64,000 bases of DNA, from NCBI RefSeq assembly GCF_963693435.1, contig NZ_OY856306.1:2159679-2223678 (forward strand). The letters run 5' to 3'. Positions 48,078 to 57,300 of this stretch are shown here, piece by piece; positions within the stretch are counted from its first letter, which is position 1; the number at the start of each line of letters is the position of its first letter. Made by a program: the position numbers and the translations under genes. Below the pieces are notes generated by a model, which was not told the origin of the DNA, searched no databases, and worked only from the letters and a program-made list of their open reading frames with translations. This DNA comes from Pasteurella atlantica (GTDB taxonomy: Bacteria > Pseudomonadota > Gammaproteobacteria > Enterobacterales > Pasteurellaceae).

Positions 48078-49101
48078 AGCCTAGCACCTCAACTTTTACA
48101 TTATGTTCTCTTAAAAATTCCTTGGCTTGTAAAATTTTCTCGTGTTTTCCTACGACTTCAGCAATTACAAAACCAAATTTTACTCCACCTGCATAATCAA
48201 TTTGTGACATCAAAATACTAAAATCAATGCCAAATTGTTTTGATACTTGTGATAATAACGGAGCATCAACAGATTTTCCTGTAAATTCAAAACGAATAAT
48301 CGGCTCTGATTTATCATCTGGATTTGGGTGTAATCTATCAATATATTCTTGTGGCAACTCATTATGAAAAGTTGATGCAATAAAGCGTTTTGCCAATGCT
48401 GTTTTAGGATTTGAAAACATTTCACTAACAGTACCCGTTTCAATTAATTGCCCTTTATCAATCACTGCGACTTGATCACAAATACGTTTTACGACTTCCA
48501 TTTCGTGGGTAATCAATAAAATAGTTAAACCTAAACGGCTATTGATCTCTTTTAATAGTGCCAAAATAGATTGTGTTGTTGCAGGATCTAAAGCACTGGT
48601 TGCTTCATCACATAATAATACTTCTGGATCATTCGCTAATGCACGAGCGATTGCCACACGCTGTTTTTGCCCACCAGATAAATTGCTTGGGTAGGCATTT
48701 TTTTTATCTGCTAATCCCACCAATTCTAATAGATCATTGACTTTATCTTTAATTTGATTTTTAGAAAAATGACTTAATTCCAAAGGCAATGCCACATTAT
48801 CAAATACTGTGCGAGATGAAAGTAAATTAAAATGTTGAAAAATCATTGCTATTTTACGACGAGCAAGAATAAGATCTTTTTCTTTTAATTCTGTCAATTC
48901 TCTATTTCCAACAAATATTTGCCCACTTGTTGGACGCTCAAGTAAATTCACACAACGAATTAACGTACTCTTCCCTGCTCCAGATGAACCAATCACACCA
49001 TAAATTGTACCTTGTGGCACCTCTAGAGTAACATTATCTAAAGCTTTAAGAATTTTTCCCTTTACGTTAAATTCTTTGCTTATATTTTTCAGCTTTATCA
49101 T
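48067..49101 (-). CDS. metN: Methionine ABC transporter ATP-binding protein MetN
   Basis: MetN powers methionine uptake. The 344 residues have Walker [10 protein letters not shown], the signature LSGGQKQR, Walker [13 protein letters not shown] and the ITHEME switch histidine. The C-terminal NIL domain from about residue 265 binds methionine and gives trans-inhibition when the cell is replete. It is the first gene of metNIQ. A MetJ operator overlaps its promoter. Confidence 0.97.
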   Translation of the reverse strand: MIKLKNISKEFNVKGKILKALDNVTLEVPQGTIYGVIGSSGAGKSTLIRCVNLLERPTSGQIFVGNRELTELKEKDLILARRKIAMIFQHFNLLSSRTVFDNVALPLELSHFSKNQIKDKVNDLLELVGLADKKNAYPSNLSGGQKQRVAIARALANDPEVLLCDEATSALDPATTQSILALLKEINSRLGLTILLITHEMEVVKRICDQVAVIDKGQLIETGTVSEMFSNPKTALAKRFIASTFHNELPQEYIDRLHPNPDDKSEPIIRFEFTGKSVDAPLLSQVSKQFGIDFSILMSQIDYAGGVKFGFVIAEVVGKHEKILQAKEFLREHNVKVEVLGYVE

Positions 49102-49136
49102 AATTTTTATGTATCCCTAAAAACAAATCAATGAAT

Positions 49137-49167
49137 AGCATTCTAGACGTCTAGAATGCTATGTCAA
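49137..49167 (-). promoter_or_regulatory. metNIQ promoter overlapped by three Met boxes
   Basis: On the minus strand TTGACA (49167-49162) and TAGAAT (49145-49140) are 16 bases apart. The 24-base palindrome at 49137-49160 is three tandem eight-base Met boxes: AGCATTCT, a perfect AGACGTCT and AGAATGCT. MetJ with S-adenosylmethionine would block the -10 and spacer. Confidence 0.9.
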
Positions 49168-49275
49168 GAAAAATTTTTATTTTCTATAAAAAATTTATGC
49201 TTTAATTATGCTAGACTTTCACTATTAAGTATTCAGATATAAGCATAGAAAAGTAATTTTACCATAGGAAAAATA

Positions 49276-51099
49276 ATGACAAATATAAGACACTACAATC
49301 AACGATACATTAACTGGGTGTTACGTTTAGGGCGTGTAAAATCTGCACTGCTTGGTTTTTTTGTATTAGCTGCTTCGGCTATTTTTGTACAATGTTTACT
49401 GAGTATGATCTTTACAGGATATATCAACCCCAAAGATATTTTACGTTCCATTATTTTTGGATTAATTTCAGCCCCTTTTGTCCTTTATTTTTTCAATTTA
49501 ATAGTGGAACGCCTTGAGAAATCTCGAATTAAACTCGAACGCTCTTTTCACGATCTTTCTATTTATAAAGAAATTATTGAAAAAAATAATCAACATAAAA
49601 CTGAACTAATGGCAACCATCAGCCACGAATTGCGTACCCCTTTAAATGGTATTATTGGATTAAGTCGTATTTTGTTAGAGACTAACCTCACAAAACAGCA
49701 ACACGATTATTTACAAACTATTAATATTAGTGCTATTTCATTAGGTCATATTTTTAGCGATATTATTGACTTAGAAAAAATTGACAGTCAACGTATTGAA
49801 TTATATCCAACTCAAGTAGCATTCTCAGATATTATTAATAATATAACTCACTTTGCTAAAATTATGGCAGAACAAAAAAAAATAAAATTCCAAATTAGTT
49901 ATGATGATGATTTACCTGAATTTATTACCGTTGATAACACACGTTTAAGTCAAATTTTATGGAACCTTGTCAATAATGCGGTTAAATTTACCCCACAAAA
50001 TGGCAATATTCACTTAACCATTTCACGATCTAATAAAAATCAATTTAGTTTTAGTTTAAAAGATAATGGGGTTGGCATTCCAAAAGCAGAGCAAGGTAAA
50101 ATTTTTACAATGTTCTACCAAGCACAAGGTTGCGATAAAAAAGCACAAGGTAGTGGTATTGGATTAGCGATATCTAAAACAATTGCCGCCTTAATGGGCG
50201 GTAATATTACTGTCGAAAGTGAAATTGGGAAAGGCGCGACTTTTATACTGACCATTCAAGCAGAAGAAACAACAATGCAACAAACTCAAAATATTCAACA
50301 TCATCATTTAAAAGTATTACTGGTAGAAGATATTGAAGTTAATGTCGTCGTTGCTCGTGCCGTATTAGCAAAATTTGGTTGCCAAGTCGATGTCGCAATG
50401 TCTGGAGAAGAAACGTATCCATTGATAAAAAATAATTATTACGATCTTATTTTATTAGATATTCAACTACCTGATACCACAGGGTTTGAGATTGCTCAAA
50501 AGCTTATTGAAGATTACGAAAATGATAAAATGGATTATTTACCTATTTTAGTCGCCCTTACTGCCAATGTAATGCCGACTAAAGAAGAATATAAACAGAA
50601 AGGAATGGACGATGTGTTGCGTAAACCCCTATCTATTGAAGATTTATCCCATTGTTTAAATAAATATTTTGATGATGAATTTTTGCAAAAAGATCAAAAA
50701 ATCCTACCGCTAAAGAATAAACCTTTAGAACAAAATTTACACTTTGATCCTCAAGTATTACAAGAGTTTTTAGATATTATGGGTAAAGACGCATTAATGA
50801 AAAACATTGAACTCTTTGCAGAATTAATGCCAAATTATATTCAAAACTTAACCACTTATTATCAACAATGGCAACAAACTCATACGTCTGAAATGCGAAA
50901 AGCCACCACGGAAGAAGCACACAAAATTAAAGGTGCATTATCTTCTGTAGGACTTTCTTCATTACAAAATATCGCCCAGTTAGCTCAAGTTGATAATGGG
51001 CAAGAATGGGAAGAAAATATTCAAATATGGATTACTCAACTTAAAAATGAGTGGCTGCAAGATCTAGAGGATGTAAAAAAATGGATTAACACTCAGTAA
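49276..51099 (+). CDS. arcB: Aerobic respiration control hybrid sensor kinase ArcB (short form)
   Basis: ArcB senses the quinone pool and feeds phosphate to ArcA. The 607 residues contain two membrane helices (about 22-44 and 55-77) and a transmitter with H117 in ISHELRTPLNG plus N, G1 and G2 boxes (NLVNNAVKF, DNGVGIP, GSGIGLAI). A receiver with D395 in LLDIQLP and an HPt domain with H549 in EEAHKIKGAL follow. The PAS region of the 778-residue E. coli protein is missing, as in H. influenzae. The partner arcA is at 58618-59328. Confidence 0.95.
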   Translation: MTNIRHYNQRYINWVLRLGRVKSALLGFFVLAASAIFVQCLLSMIFTGYINPKDILRSIIFGLISAPFVLYFFNLIVERLEKSRIKLERSFHDLSIYKEIIEKNNQHKTELMATISHELRTPLNGIIGLSRILLETNLTKQQHDYLQTINISAISLGHIFSDIIDLEKIDSQRIELYPTQVAFSDIINNITHFAKIMAEQKKIKFQISYDDDLPEFITVDNTRLSQILWNLVNNAVKFTPQNGNIHLTISRSNKNQFSFSLKDNGVGIPKAEQGKIFTMFYQAQGCDKKAQGSGIGLAISKTIAALMGGNITVESEIGKGATFILTIQAEETTMQQTQNIQHHHLKVLLVEDIEVNVVVARAVLAKFGCQVDVAMSGEETYPLIKNNYYDLILLDIQLPDTTGFEIAQKLIEDYENDKMDYLPILVALTANVMPTKEEYKQKGMDDVLRKPLSIEDLSHCLNKYFDDEFLQKDQKILPLKNKPLEQNLHFDPQVLQEFLDIMGKDALMKNIELFAELMPNYIQNLTTYYQQWQQTHTSEMRKATTEEAHKIKGALSSVGLSSLQNIAQLAQVDNGQEWEENIQIWITQLKNEWLQDLEDVKKWINTQ

Positions 51100-51158
51100 A
51101 TAAACTTAGACAAAACCTTGAATACTATTCTGATTTATTTAAAAAGGTAAGAAGAGCT

Positions 51159-51190
51159 AGCGGTCACTTGTTTATCATTTTTTGCAAAAA
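51159..51190 (+). repeat. Uptake-signal copy after arcB
   Basis: TAGCGGTCACTTG is followed by an A/T spacer and TTTTTTGCAAAAA. It is a single copy in the gap between the convergent arcB and rplY. Confidence 0.65.
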
Positions 51191-51222
51191 TAATTCTTTA
51201 AATCAGAGTGTAAATTCAATAA

Positions 51223-51254
51223 AAAAGACCAAGTTCTTTTGAACTTAGTCTTTT
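51223..51254. terminator. Bidirectional terminator between arcB and rplY
   Basis: AAAAGACCAAGTTC (51223-51236) pairs with GAACTTAGTCTTTT (51241-51254) at 13 of 14 positions around a four-T loop. An A-run on the left and T-run on the right serve both converging genes. Confidence 0.9.
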
Positions 51255-51284
51255 ATAAATTAAAACTCAAATTATGTGTTGTAA

Positions 51285-51572
51285 TTAAACTCTTTTGAAA
51301 TCTAAGTGTAATAATTTTGGTTTGGTCGGATGGCGTTGAATTGCTTGAATTTTTACCTTCTCTTCTTTACCAGCCAATTTAAGTGTTAAAACTTCACTAT
51401 AAAATGAATCATCAAATTGTGCATTGTTTACTTTATCGTGATCTAGTGTGATCGCAACAGCTTCTGCATTACCACCATAAATAATAGCAGGAACTTGATG
51501 ATTATGACGCAGACGGCGGCTCGCACCCGTACCTTGCGTTGAACGAACTTCAGCTTCAAATGTAAATGACAT
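51285..51572 (-). CDS. rplY: 50S ribosomal protein L25
   Basis: L25 binds 5S rRNA in the large subunit. The 95-residue single-domain form found in gamma-proteobacteria is present, with [17 protein letters not shown] near the start and the C-terminal [18 protein letters not shown]. It is transcribed alone from a promoter about 115 bases upstream, with a structured leader in between. Confidence 0.97.
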   Translation of the reverse strand: MSFTFEAEVRSTQGTGASRRLRHNHQVPAIIYGGNAEAVAITLDHDKVNNAQFDDSFYSEVLTLKLAGKEEKVKIQAIQRHPTKPKLLHLDFKRV

Positions 51573-51694
51573 TTTTTTATTCTCATATAATAAGGAACAT
51601 TATTGTTCCATTAAAGACAAAAGTAGCAGGCGACCCAACTACTTCCCTAAATTCATCACTGTTTAACATTAGAAAAACAGCAGACCAGCATTAT
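51573..51694 (-). promoter_or_regulatory. rplY promoter and structured leader, candidate L25 autoregulatory RNA
   Basis: On the minus strand a TATAAT (51694-51689) starts a leader of about 110 bases. Three consecutive hairpins are visible: CTGTTT/AAACAG (51680-51659), AAGTAG/CTACTT with a GC-rich loop (51644-51621), and GGAACA/TGTTCC (51609-51594). Leaders that bind their own ribosomal protein, including one for L25, are known in gamma-proteobacteria. I cannot confirm the match without a covariance search. Confidence 0.5.
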
Positions 51695-51778
51695 AATGAT
51701 TTTGAGCAAAAAAGAAAGTTTTTATTTTATATCAACGCCATAAAATCCCAGGTAACCACATACTTTTAACGATTGATT

Positions 51779-51820
51779 CAGGGCAAGATCATACTTTAAT
51801 TAAAGTATGATCTTGCCCTG
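51779..51820. repeat. 42-base perfect palindrome
   Basis: Twenty-one bases (CAGGGCAAGATCATACTTTAA) are followed at once by their exact complement, with no loop. It lies between the divergent rplY and the toxin-antitoxin operon, without a T-run. Its centre contains ATACTTTA / TAAAGTAT, a motif repeated around the toxin-antitoxin genes. Confidence 0.88.
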
Positions 51821-51925
51821 TAGAGCTGATAAATTGTTTAATTAATAATATTATAACGACTTGCCAATACAATAAATAAAGTATATATTAACTTGTACTA
51901 ATTGAAAGCACACAAGGAGATCAGA

Positions 51926-52210
51926 ATGGCTAGAGCAATAAATACAACAAGTGATAGAATATCTATTCGTATTAGTCGTGATGATAAAGAAATACTACAA
52001 AAAGCAACATTATTATCTAAAACAACGATTACTGATTTTGTCCTTAAACACGTACTATATAATGCTAAAGAGATTGTCAAAGAACACGAGGAGTCATCAC
52101 TATCAAAGAATGACTTAGCATTTATAATGGACTTGCTTGATAATCCTCCAGCTCCAAATGAACGTTTAATGAAAGCTGCTAAAACAGCTCAGGATTTATA
52201 CGATGCCTAA
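51926..52210 (+). CDS. DUF1778 ribbon-helix-helix antitoxin (TacA/AtaR type)
   Basis: The 94-residue protein neutralises the acetyltransferase toxin and represses the operon. The N-terminal ribbon-helix-helix is DRISIRISRDDKEILQKATLL. The C-terminal toxin-binding tail holds FIMDLLDNPPAPNERLMKA, the diagnostic DUF1778 end. I start at 51926 because AAGGAGA lies 8 bases upstream; a longer frame from 51902 has no site. It overlaps the toxin gene by 8 bases. Confidence 0.9.
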   Translation: MARAINTTSDRISIRISRDDKEILQKATLLSKTTITDFVLKHVLYNAKEIVKEHEESSLSKNDLAFIMDLLDNPPAPNERLMKAAKTAQDLYDA

Positions 52211-52703
52211 ATATATTGAGGAGCCTTTAGATAAAGCTCACAATCGTAAGAACTTTGATTGTGGAAATGAAGAGCTAAATACGTTTCTACGTTGCTATGC
52301 TGGTCAATCTCATAAAAAAGGGACAGCTAAAACTTATTTAACCTTAGACAAAGAAACAAAAAAGATTATAGGCTTTTATTCTATTACATTAACATCTATA
52401 GAATATAATCAAATACCTAAATCCTTTCAAAAAGGATTAAGTCGTCATCAAGTACCGTTATTCATTCTTGCTCGCTTAGGCGTAGATGTTTCGGAGCAAA
52501 ATAAAGGTATAGGCGGAGTATTACTTTATAAGGCAATAGAACGTTGCATTAAGGTTTCTGAAGAAGTCGGAGGAATAGGACTTTTAATTGAGGCTAAGGA
52601 TGATGATGTTGCCAAATGGTATAGTAAATTTGGGGCAATTTCATTGCCTGATAAACCATTGTCTTTAATTTTACCTTTTAGCACTATAAAAAACATCAAA
52701 TAA
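52203..52703 (+). CDS. GNAT-family acetyltransferase toxin (TacT/AtaT type)
   Basis: Toxins of this type acetylate the amino acid on charged tRNAs and stop translation. The 166 residues begin with the typical EPLDKAHNRKNFDCGNEELNTFL. They contain LARLGVDVSEQNKGIGGVLL, with the acetyl-CoA-binding Q/R-x-x-G-x-G/A pattern (NKGIGG), and end with the catalytic-tyrosine region KWYSKFGAISL. All expected parts are intact, so it is likely active. It is coupled to the antitoxin by an 8-base overlap and followed by a long hairpin. Confidence 0.9.
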   Translation: MPKYIEEPLDKAHNRKNFDCGNEELNTFLRCYAGQSHKKGTAKTYLTLDKETKKIIGFYSITLTSIEYNQIPKSFQKGLSRHQVPLFILARLGVDVSEQNKGIGGVLLYKAIERCIKVSEEVGGIGLLIEAKDDDVAKWYSKFGAISLPDKPLSLILPFSTIKNIK

Positions 52704-52728
52704 AACAACTAATTAAATTTCATACAAA

Positions 52729-52774
52729 AATACGCTGTAAAGTATATTTTGTTATATATACTTTACAGCGTATT
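52729..52774. terminator. Long hairpin after the toxin gene
   Basis: AATACGCTGTAAAGTATAT (52729-52747) and its exact complement (52756-52774) give a 19-bp stem with an eight-base loop. It contains TAAAGTATAT and its complement. It probably ends the toxin-antitoxin transcript. Confidence 0.85.
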
Positions 52775-52827
52775 ATTCTTTGTCTGCAAGAAACATTTTC
52801 TTCAAACTAGATAGAGACTATAAAAAT

Positions 52828-53529
52828 ATGAAGTTTTTAACATCATCATCTAAGATCAAACCACTAAAACAGCAATTAAATAAAAATAAAGGAAGCCTTC
52901 AATACCATTTATTTATTAAGTATAAAGACAAGAAGTTTACTTCTTATTTAGGAGACGCTTATGCTACTAATATAGTGAAAAAAGGAGACAGAATTCAATA
53001 TTCACAAAATGATATTGAATCTCTTCTTAATAATCATGATACTGTAGCGAGTTTTTTATTACCATATAAACCAAACACACCTAAGACGAATATAAATCTA
53101 CCAAAACTGAATAAAAATGAAATACAACTTATTTCTTCAGAATATATAACATCGCAAACTATACATAGTAAAATTCGGGTTGGTAATAAAACTTATTCTT
53201 TGGGAAGAGGATTGAATTTACTTATATTTAATAATAAGAATGAAGAGCCTAGTGTGGAAAAATTTGATGTTTATGCAAGTAAAGATGCCTTTGAAAGATT
53301 TTTACAACGAATAGAATTTCTAAATAAACAAGGATTATTTTGGGCGGTAGTTTCTCATGATGCAGTGAAGAAACATAATGATCTAATTGACAAAGCAAGC
53401 CAGTTAGGATTTAAAGAACTTCCAAATTTGAATTGGAGACGAGCTTATGTTGCTTATAAAACATCTGATGGAATTAAAGAAATTATCTCTCCAAAATCTA
53501 TTAGCATAATTATTAATAAACCAAAATAA
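52828..53529 (+). CDS. Protein with ILEI/FAM3-like C-terminal domain
   Basis: In this 233-residue product, residues about 95-225 read like the interleukin-like EMT inducer (FAM3/ILEI) fold: a KIRVGNKTYSLGRGLNLLIF stretch, KFDVYASKDAFERFLQRIEF, FWAVVSHDAVKKHND and FKELPNLNWRRAYVAYK. These match FAM3 GRGLN, FDxW/Y and the W/Y-x-x-x-G end segments. The N-terminal 90 residues are not recognised. The ATG at 52828 is my choice. The frame opens at a TTG at 52780, only six bases after the hairpin, so the 5' end may have been cut. There is no signal peptide. Function is unknown. Confidence 0.65.
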   Translation: MKFLTSSSKIKPLKQQLNKNKGSLQYHLFIKYKDKKFTSYLGDAYATNIVKKGDRIQYSQNDIESLLNNHDTVASFLLPYKPNTPKTNINLPKLNKNEIQLISSEYITSQTIHSKIRVGNKTYSLGRGLNLLIFNNKNEEPSVEKFDVYASKDAFERFLQRIEFLNKQGLFWAVVSHDAVKKHNDLIDKASQLGFKELPNLNWRRAYVAYKTSDGIKEIISPKSISIIINKPK

Positions 53530-53720
53530 TAAGACTTCGTTGTTGTAGCAAAATATAATTTTAAAGTGCAAATATCATAAAACCTATAAAGTAAGACGAA
53601 CAAGATTACAGAAGAATATGAGTATAATGCACTTTATCTATATTTAGCTAATAAGAGATAGAGTAACAGTAAGGAAAATTAAGTCTGTTTTGACAGAAGA
53701 CAAATTTTAGGCAACAAAAA

Positions 53721-53736
53721 AGCACCTTAAGGTGCT
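53721..53736 (-). terminator. Terminator of the tRNA-Gly/tRNA-Leu cluster
   Basis: AGCACCTT/AAGGTGCT (53721-53736) is a perfect eight-bp palindrome, followed on the minus strand by a run of six or seven T. It lies 36 bases beyond the last tRNA. Sequence on the other side is also T-rich, so it could work both ways. Confidence 0.85.
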
Positions 53737-53771
53737 ATCTTCTTTTTTTCAATCTATTGATAAGATTAAAA

Positions 53772-53858
53772 TGGTGCCCGAGGGCGGACTTGAACCGCCA
53801 CAGCCCGAAAGCCGAGGGATTTTAAATCCCTTGTGTCTACCGATTTCACCACTCGGGC
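53772..53858 (-). tRNA. tRNA-Leu (UAA), copy 2
   Basis: The 87-base class-II tRNA on the minus strand begins GCCCGAGTGGTGAAATCGGT and has the long variable arm. The anticodon loop ATTTAAAA gives anticodon UAA, and CCA is encoded. It is the last gene of the four-tRNA cluster and is identical to copy 1 as far as I can compare. Confidence 0.96.
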
Positions 53859-53871
53859 AATGCGTTTAAAA

Positions 53872-53947
<76 letters not shown>

Positions 53948-53977
53948 AATATCTTGGTATGTTGTTCATTTTAAAAA

Positions 53978-54064
53978 TGGTGCCCGAGGGCGGACTTGAA
54001 CCGCCACAGCCCGAAAGCCGAGGGATTTTAAATCCCTTGTGTCTACCGATTTCACCACTCGGGC
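53978..54064 (-). tRNA. tRNA-Leu (UAA), copy 1
   Basis: The same 87-base tRNA-Leu with anticodon UAA and encoded CCA lies here, 206 bases from copy 2. It lies 14 bases after tRNA-Gly copy 1. Confidence 0.96.
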
Positions 54065-54078
54065 AACGTATTTTAAAA

Positions 54079-54154
<76 letters not shown>

Positions 54155-54195
54155 TAAAAAACGCCACTTATTCAGTAGCGTTTCATTGATTGCGT

Positions 54196-54223
54196 ATTTT
54201 AGAGATTTATTACTTGATGTCAA
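54196..54223 (-). promoter_or_regulatory. Promoter of the tRNA-Gly/tRNA-Leu cluster
   Basis: On the minus strand a perfect TTGACA (54223-54218) is followed after 16 bases by TAAAAT (54201-54196) and an ACGC discriminator, typical of stable-RNA promoters. Confidence 0.8.
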
Positions 54224-54265
54224 ATGCTATTTAAAAAAATTGTTTTATTAGTTTAAACTTTAGCC

Positions 54266-54299
54266 CATTTTTGCAAAAAACGAACAAAATCATACCGCT
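54266..54299 (-). repeat. Uptake-signal copy after mfd
   Basis: On the minus strand TAGCGGTATGATTTTG precedes TTTTTTGCAAAAA. It overlaps the first bases after the mfd stop and has no inverted partner. Confidence 0.6.
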
Positions 54300-54300
54300 A

Positions 54301-57300
54301 TTAATCAATAATATTATTTAATAATTGAGTAACAAAGGTTAATCTTTCATCTGATTCTTTCAACGTGGTATTAAATTTAAACTTAAATGGTCCATCAAAC
54401 TGATAAACTTGTTTATCAGACTGTATTAATGCTAAAAATTTCATTGGATCTGGCGTTGCTGTTTCTTTAAATTCTAAATAACCGCCATTTATTCCAGCTT
54501 CTACTTTTTTCAGTTCAAGTTGTTTAGCTATATGGCGAAGTTGGGTAATTTGGAATAAATTCTTTGTCGCTTTTGGTAATAATCCAAAACGATCGATTAA
54601 CTCTATTTTGAGATCTTTTAATTCTCGACTATTTTCTGCACTGGCAATGCGTTTATAAAAAGATAATCGCATATTCACATCAGGCACATAATCATCAGGT
54701 AACAACGCAGAAACTCGTAATTCAATTTCAACCTGTTGCTGCGTAATTTCATCTAAGGTTGGTTCTCGTCCATCTTTTAGAGCTTGCACTGCATTTTCGA
54801 GTAAATCCATATAAAGGGAGAAACCAATCGAGCTAATTTGTCCACTTTGTTCACTACCCAGCAATTCGCCCGCTCCTCGAATTTCTAAATCTTGGGTGGC
54901 TAGCATAAATCCTGCCCCTAAGCTATCTAACGTTTCTAAGGCTTCTAGGCGTTTTTTTGCATCTTTGGTTAAGGTTTTAATCGGTGGTGTTAATAAATAG
55001 GCATAGGCTTGATGATGTGAACGCCCTACTCGTCCTCGTAATTGATGAAGTTGGGCTAAACCGAACTTATCGGCACGTTCAATAATAATGGTGTTTGCTG
55101 TTGGAACGTCAATCCCTGTTTCGATAATGGTTGAGCAAACCAGTACATTAAAACGCTGATGATAAAAATCACTCATCACACGTTCTAAATCACGTTCTCG
55201 CATTTGTCCGTGTCCAATAACAATACGTGCTTCTGGGACTAATTCTGCTAATTTATCGGCACAATTTTCAATGGTGGCGACATCATTATGAAGGTAATAA
55301 ACCTGTCCGCCACGTAAAATTTCACGCAATACTGCCTCTTTAATCACGCTTTCATCATTTTGTCGCACAAAGGTTTTGGTACTTAAACGGCGAGCGGGTG
55401 GACTAGCGATAATAGATAGATCACGAATGCCATTAAATGCCATATTTAAAGTTCGAGGAATTGGCGTGGCTGTCAAGGTTAGAATATCCACATTGGCTCG
55501 TAATTGTTTGATTTTCTCTTTTTGTCGTACCCCAAAACGGTGCTCTTCATCAATGATAAGTAAGCCAAGATCCTTAAATTTAACATCATCTTGTAATAAT
55601 TTATGGGTGCCAACCAGAATGTCCACTTGCCCATCGGCAACTTTTTCTAAAATTGCTTTTTGTTCTTTTGCGGTTTTAAAACGAGAAATCATCTCTACAT
55701 TAACAGGGAAATCGGCAAAACGATCTTTGAAATTTTCAAAATGTTGTTGAGCAAGCAAGGTTGTTGGCACTAATACTGCCACCTGCTTGCTGTTCATTAC
55801 GGCTAAGAATGTGGCTCGCATTGCCACTTCTGTTTTACCAAAGCCCACATCACCACACACTAAGCGATCCATCGCTTTTGGTTGGCACATATCGCTGATA
55901 ACCGCATTGATTGCCAGTTGTTGATCTTCGGTTTCTTCAAAAGGGAAAGTGGCACTAAACTGCTTATAAAGCTCTTTATCATATTGATATGCAAATCCTT
56001 TTTTTGTTTCTCGTTTTGCATAAACATCAAGTAATTCTGCCGCTACATCACGAATTTTTTCCGCCGCTTTTTGACGTGATTTTGCCCACGCTTCACTACC
56101 TAGCTTATGTAAAGGCGCGTTGTCGTCCGTTCCGCCAATATAACGGCTGATTAAATGTAATGAGGAAACAGGCACATACAATTTAGAATCGCCTGCGTAT
56201 TGCAAAATCAGGTATTCTGCGGTTATACCACCCGTGTCTAAGGTTACTAATCCATTGTAACGACCGACTCCATTTTCTAAATGTACGACAGGTTGTCCGA
56301 TTTTTAGCTCGGCAAGGTTGCGTACCACCGTATCAGGATTAACCGTGCTACGATTTTTTTCTCTATATGTTTTTTGATGGACTTTTTCGCCGAGTAGATC
56401 CGTTTCGCAAATTATTGCTAAAAATCGACCGCTTGCATTTTCACTATTTTTTTGTTCTAAAATAAAACCTTGATCCAATGAGCCAATCATTAAGCTAAAT
56501 GGTTCATTGATTTCATCAAGGGAAGTGATTTGTTTTGGTTTGATATTTAACGGTGCGATCAAATCGAGTAAGGTTTCACGTCGCCCTTGTGTTTCCACTG
56601 AAAAGAGAATTTTGCCGTTAAAATTTGTGTAAAAATCTTCAAAATTTTTAAAGATATTTTTTTGGCTAGAGGTTATCGCAACATCAGGTAAAGCGGTCAG
56701 ATTTGCATTAGTTTTTGCAACTGATTGACGGATTTTTTCTGTGGTTAGTGTTAAACGTGGATAATTTTTTAAATGACGGTTGATCTCGTCCATTTTAAAC
56801 CATAGTTCACTCGGTTCTAAAAGTGGACGCATTGGATCAACACGATGATTTTCAAAACGATTTTGGGTGTCCTTTTGAAATAACTCCGCTTTTTCAGCGA
56901 TTTTATCAAAGGTAATAAACAGGCTGTTTTTAGGAAGATAATCAAACAGTGACGCCATTTCTTCAAAGAAAAGTGGTTGCCAATATTCAATCCCCGCATT
57001 TAACACACCTTTGCTCACTTGCTGATAAATATGCTCTGGCTCTCGGCGAATTTCCGCAAAGGTTTCTCGGAATTTTTTTCTGAAAAATTCAATGCCTTGC
57101 TCATCGGTTGGAAATTCGTGAGCGGGTAATAAATCAATTTTTTCAATTTCTTGAATCGTGCGTTGCGTATCCACATCAAAGGTACGAATGGAATCAATTT
57201 CATCATCAAAAAAATCTAAGCGAAATGGCTCATCACTTCCCATTGGATACAGGTCAAGAATTGAGCCTCGCACCGTATATTCGCCATATTCTAACACTTG

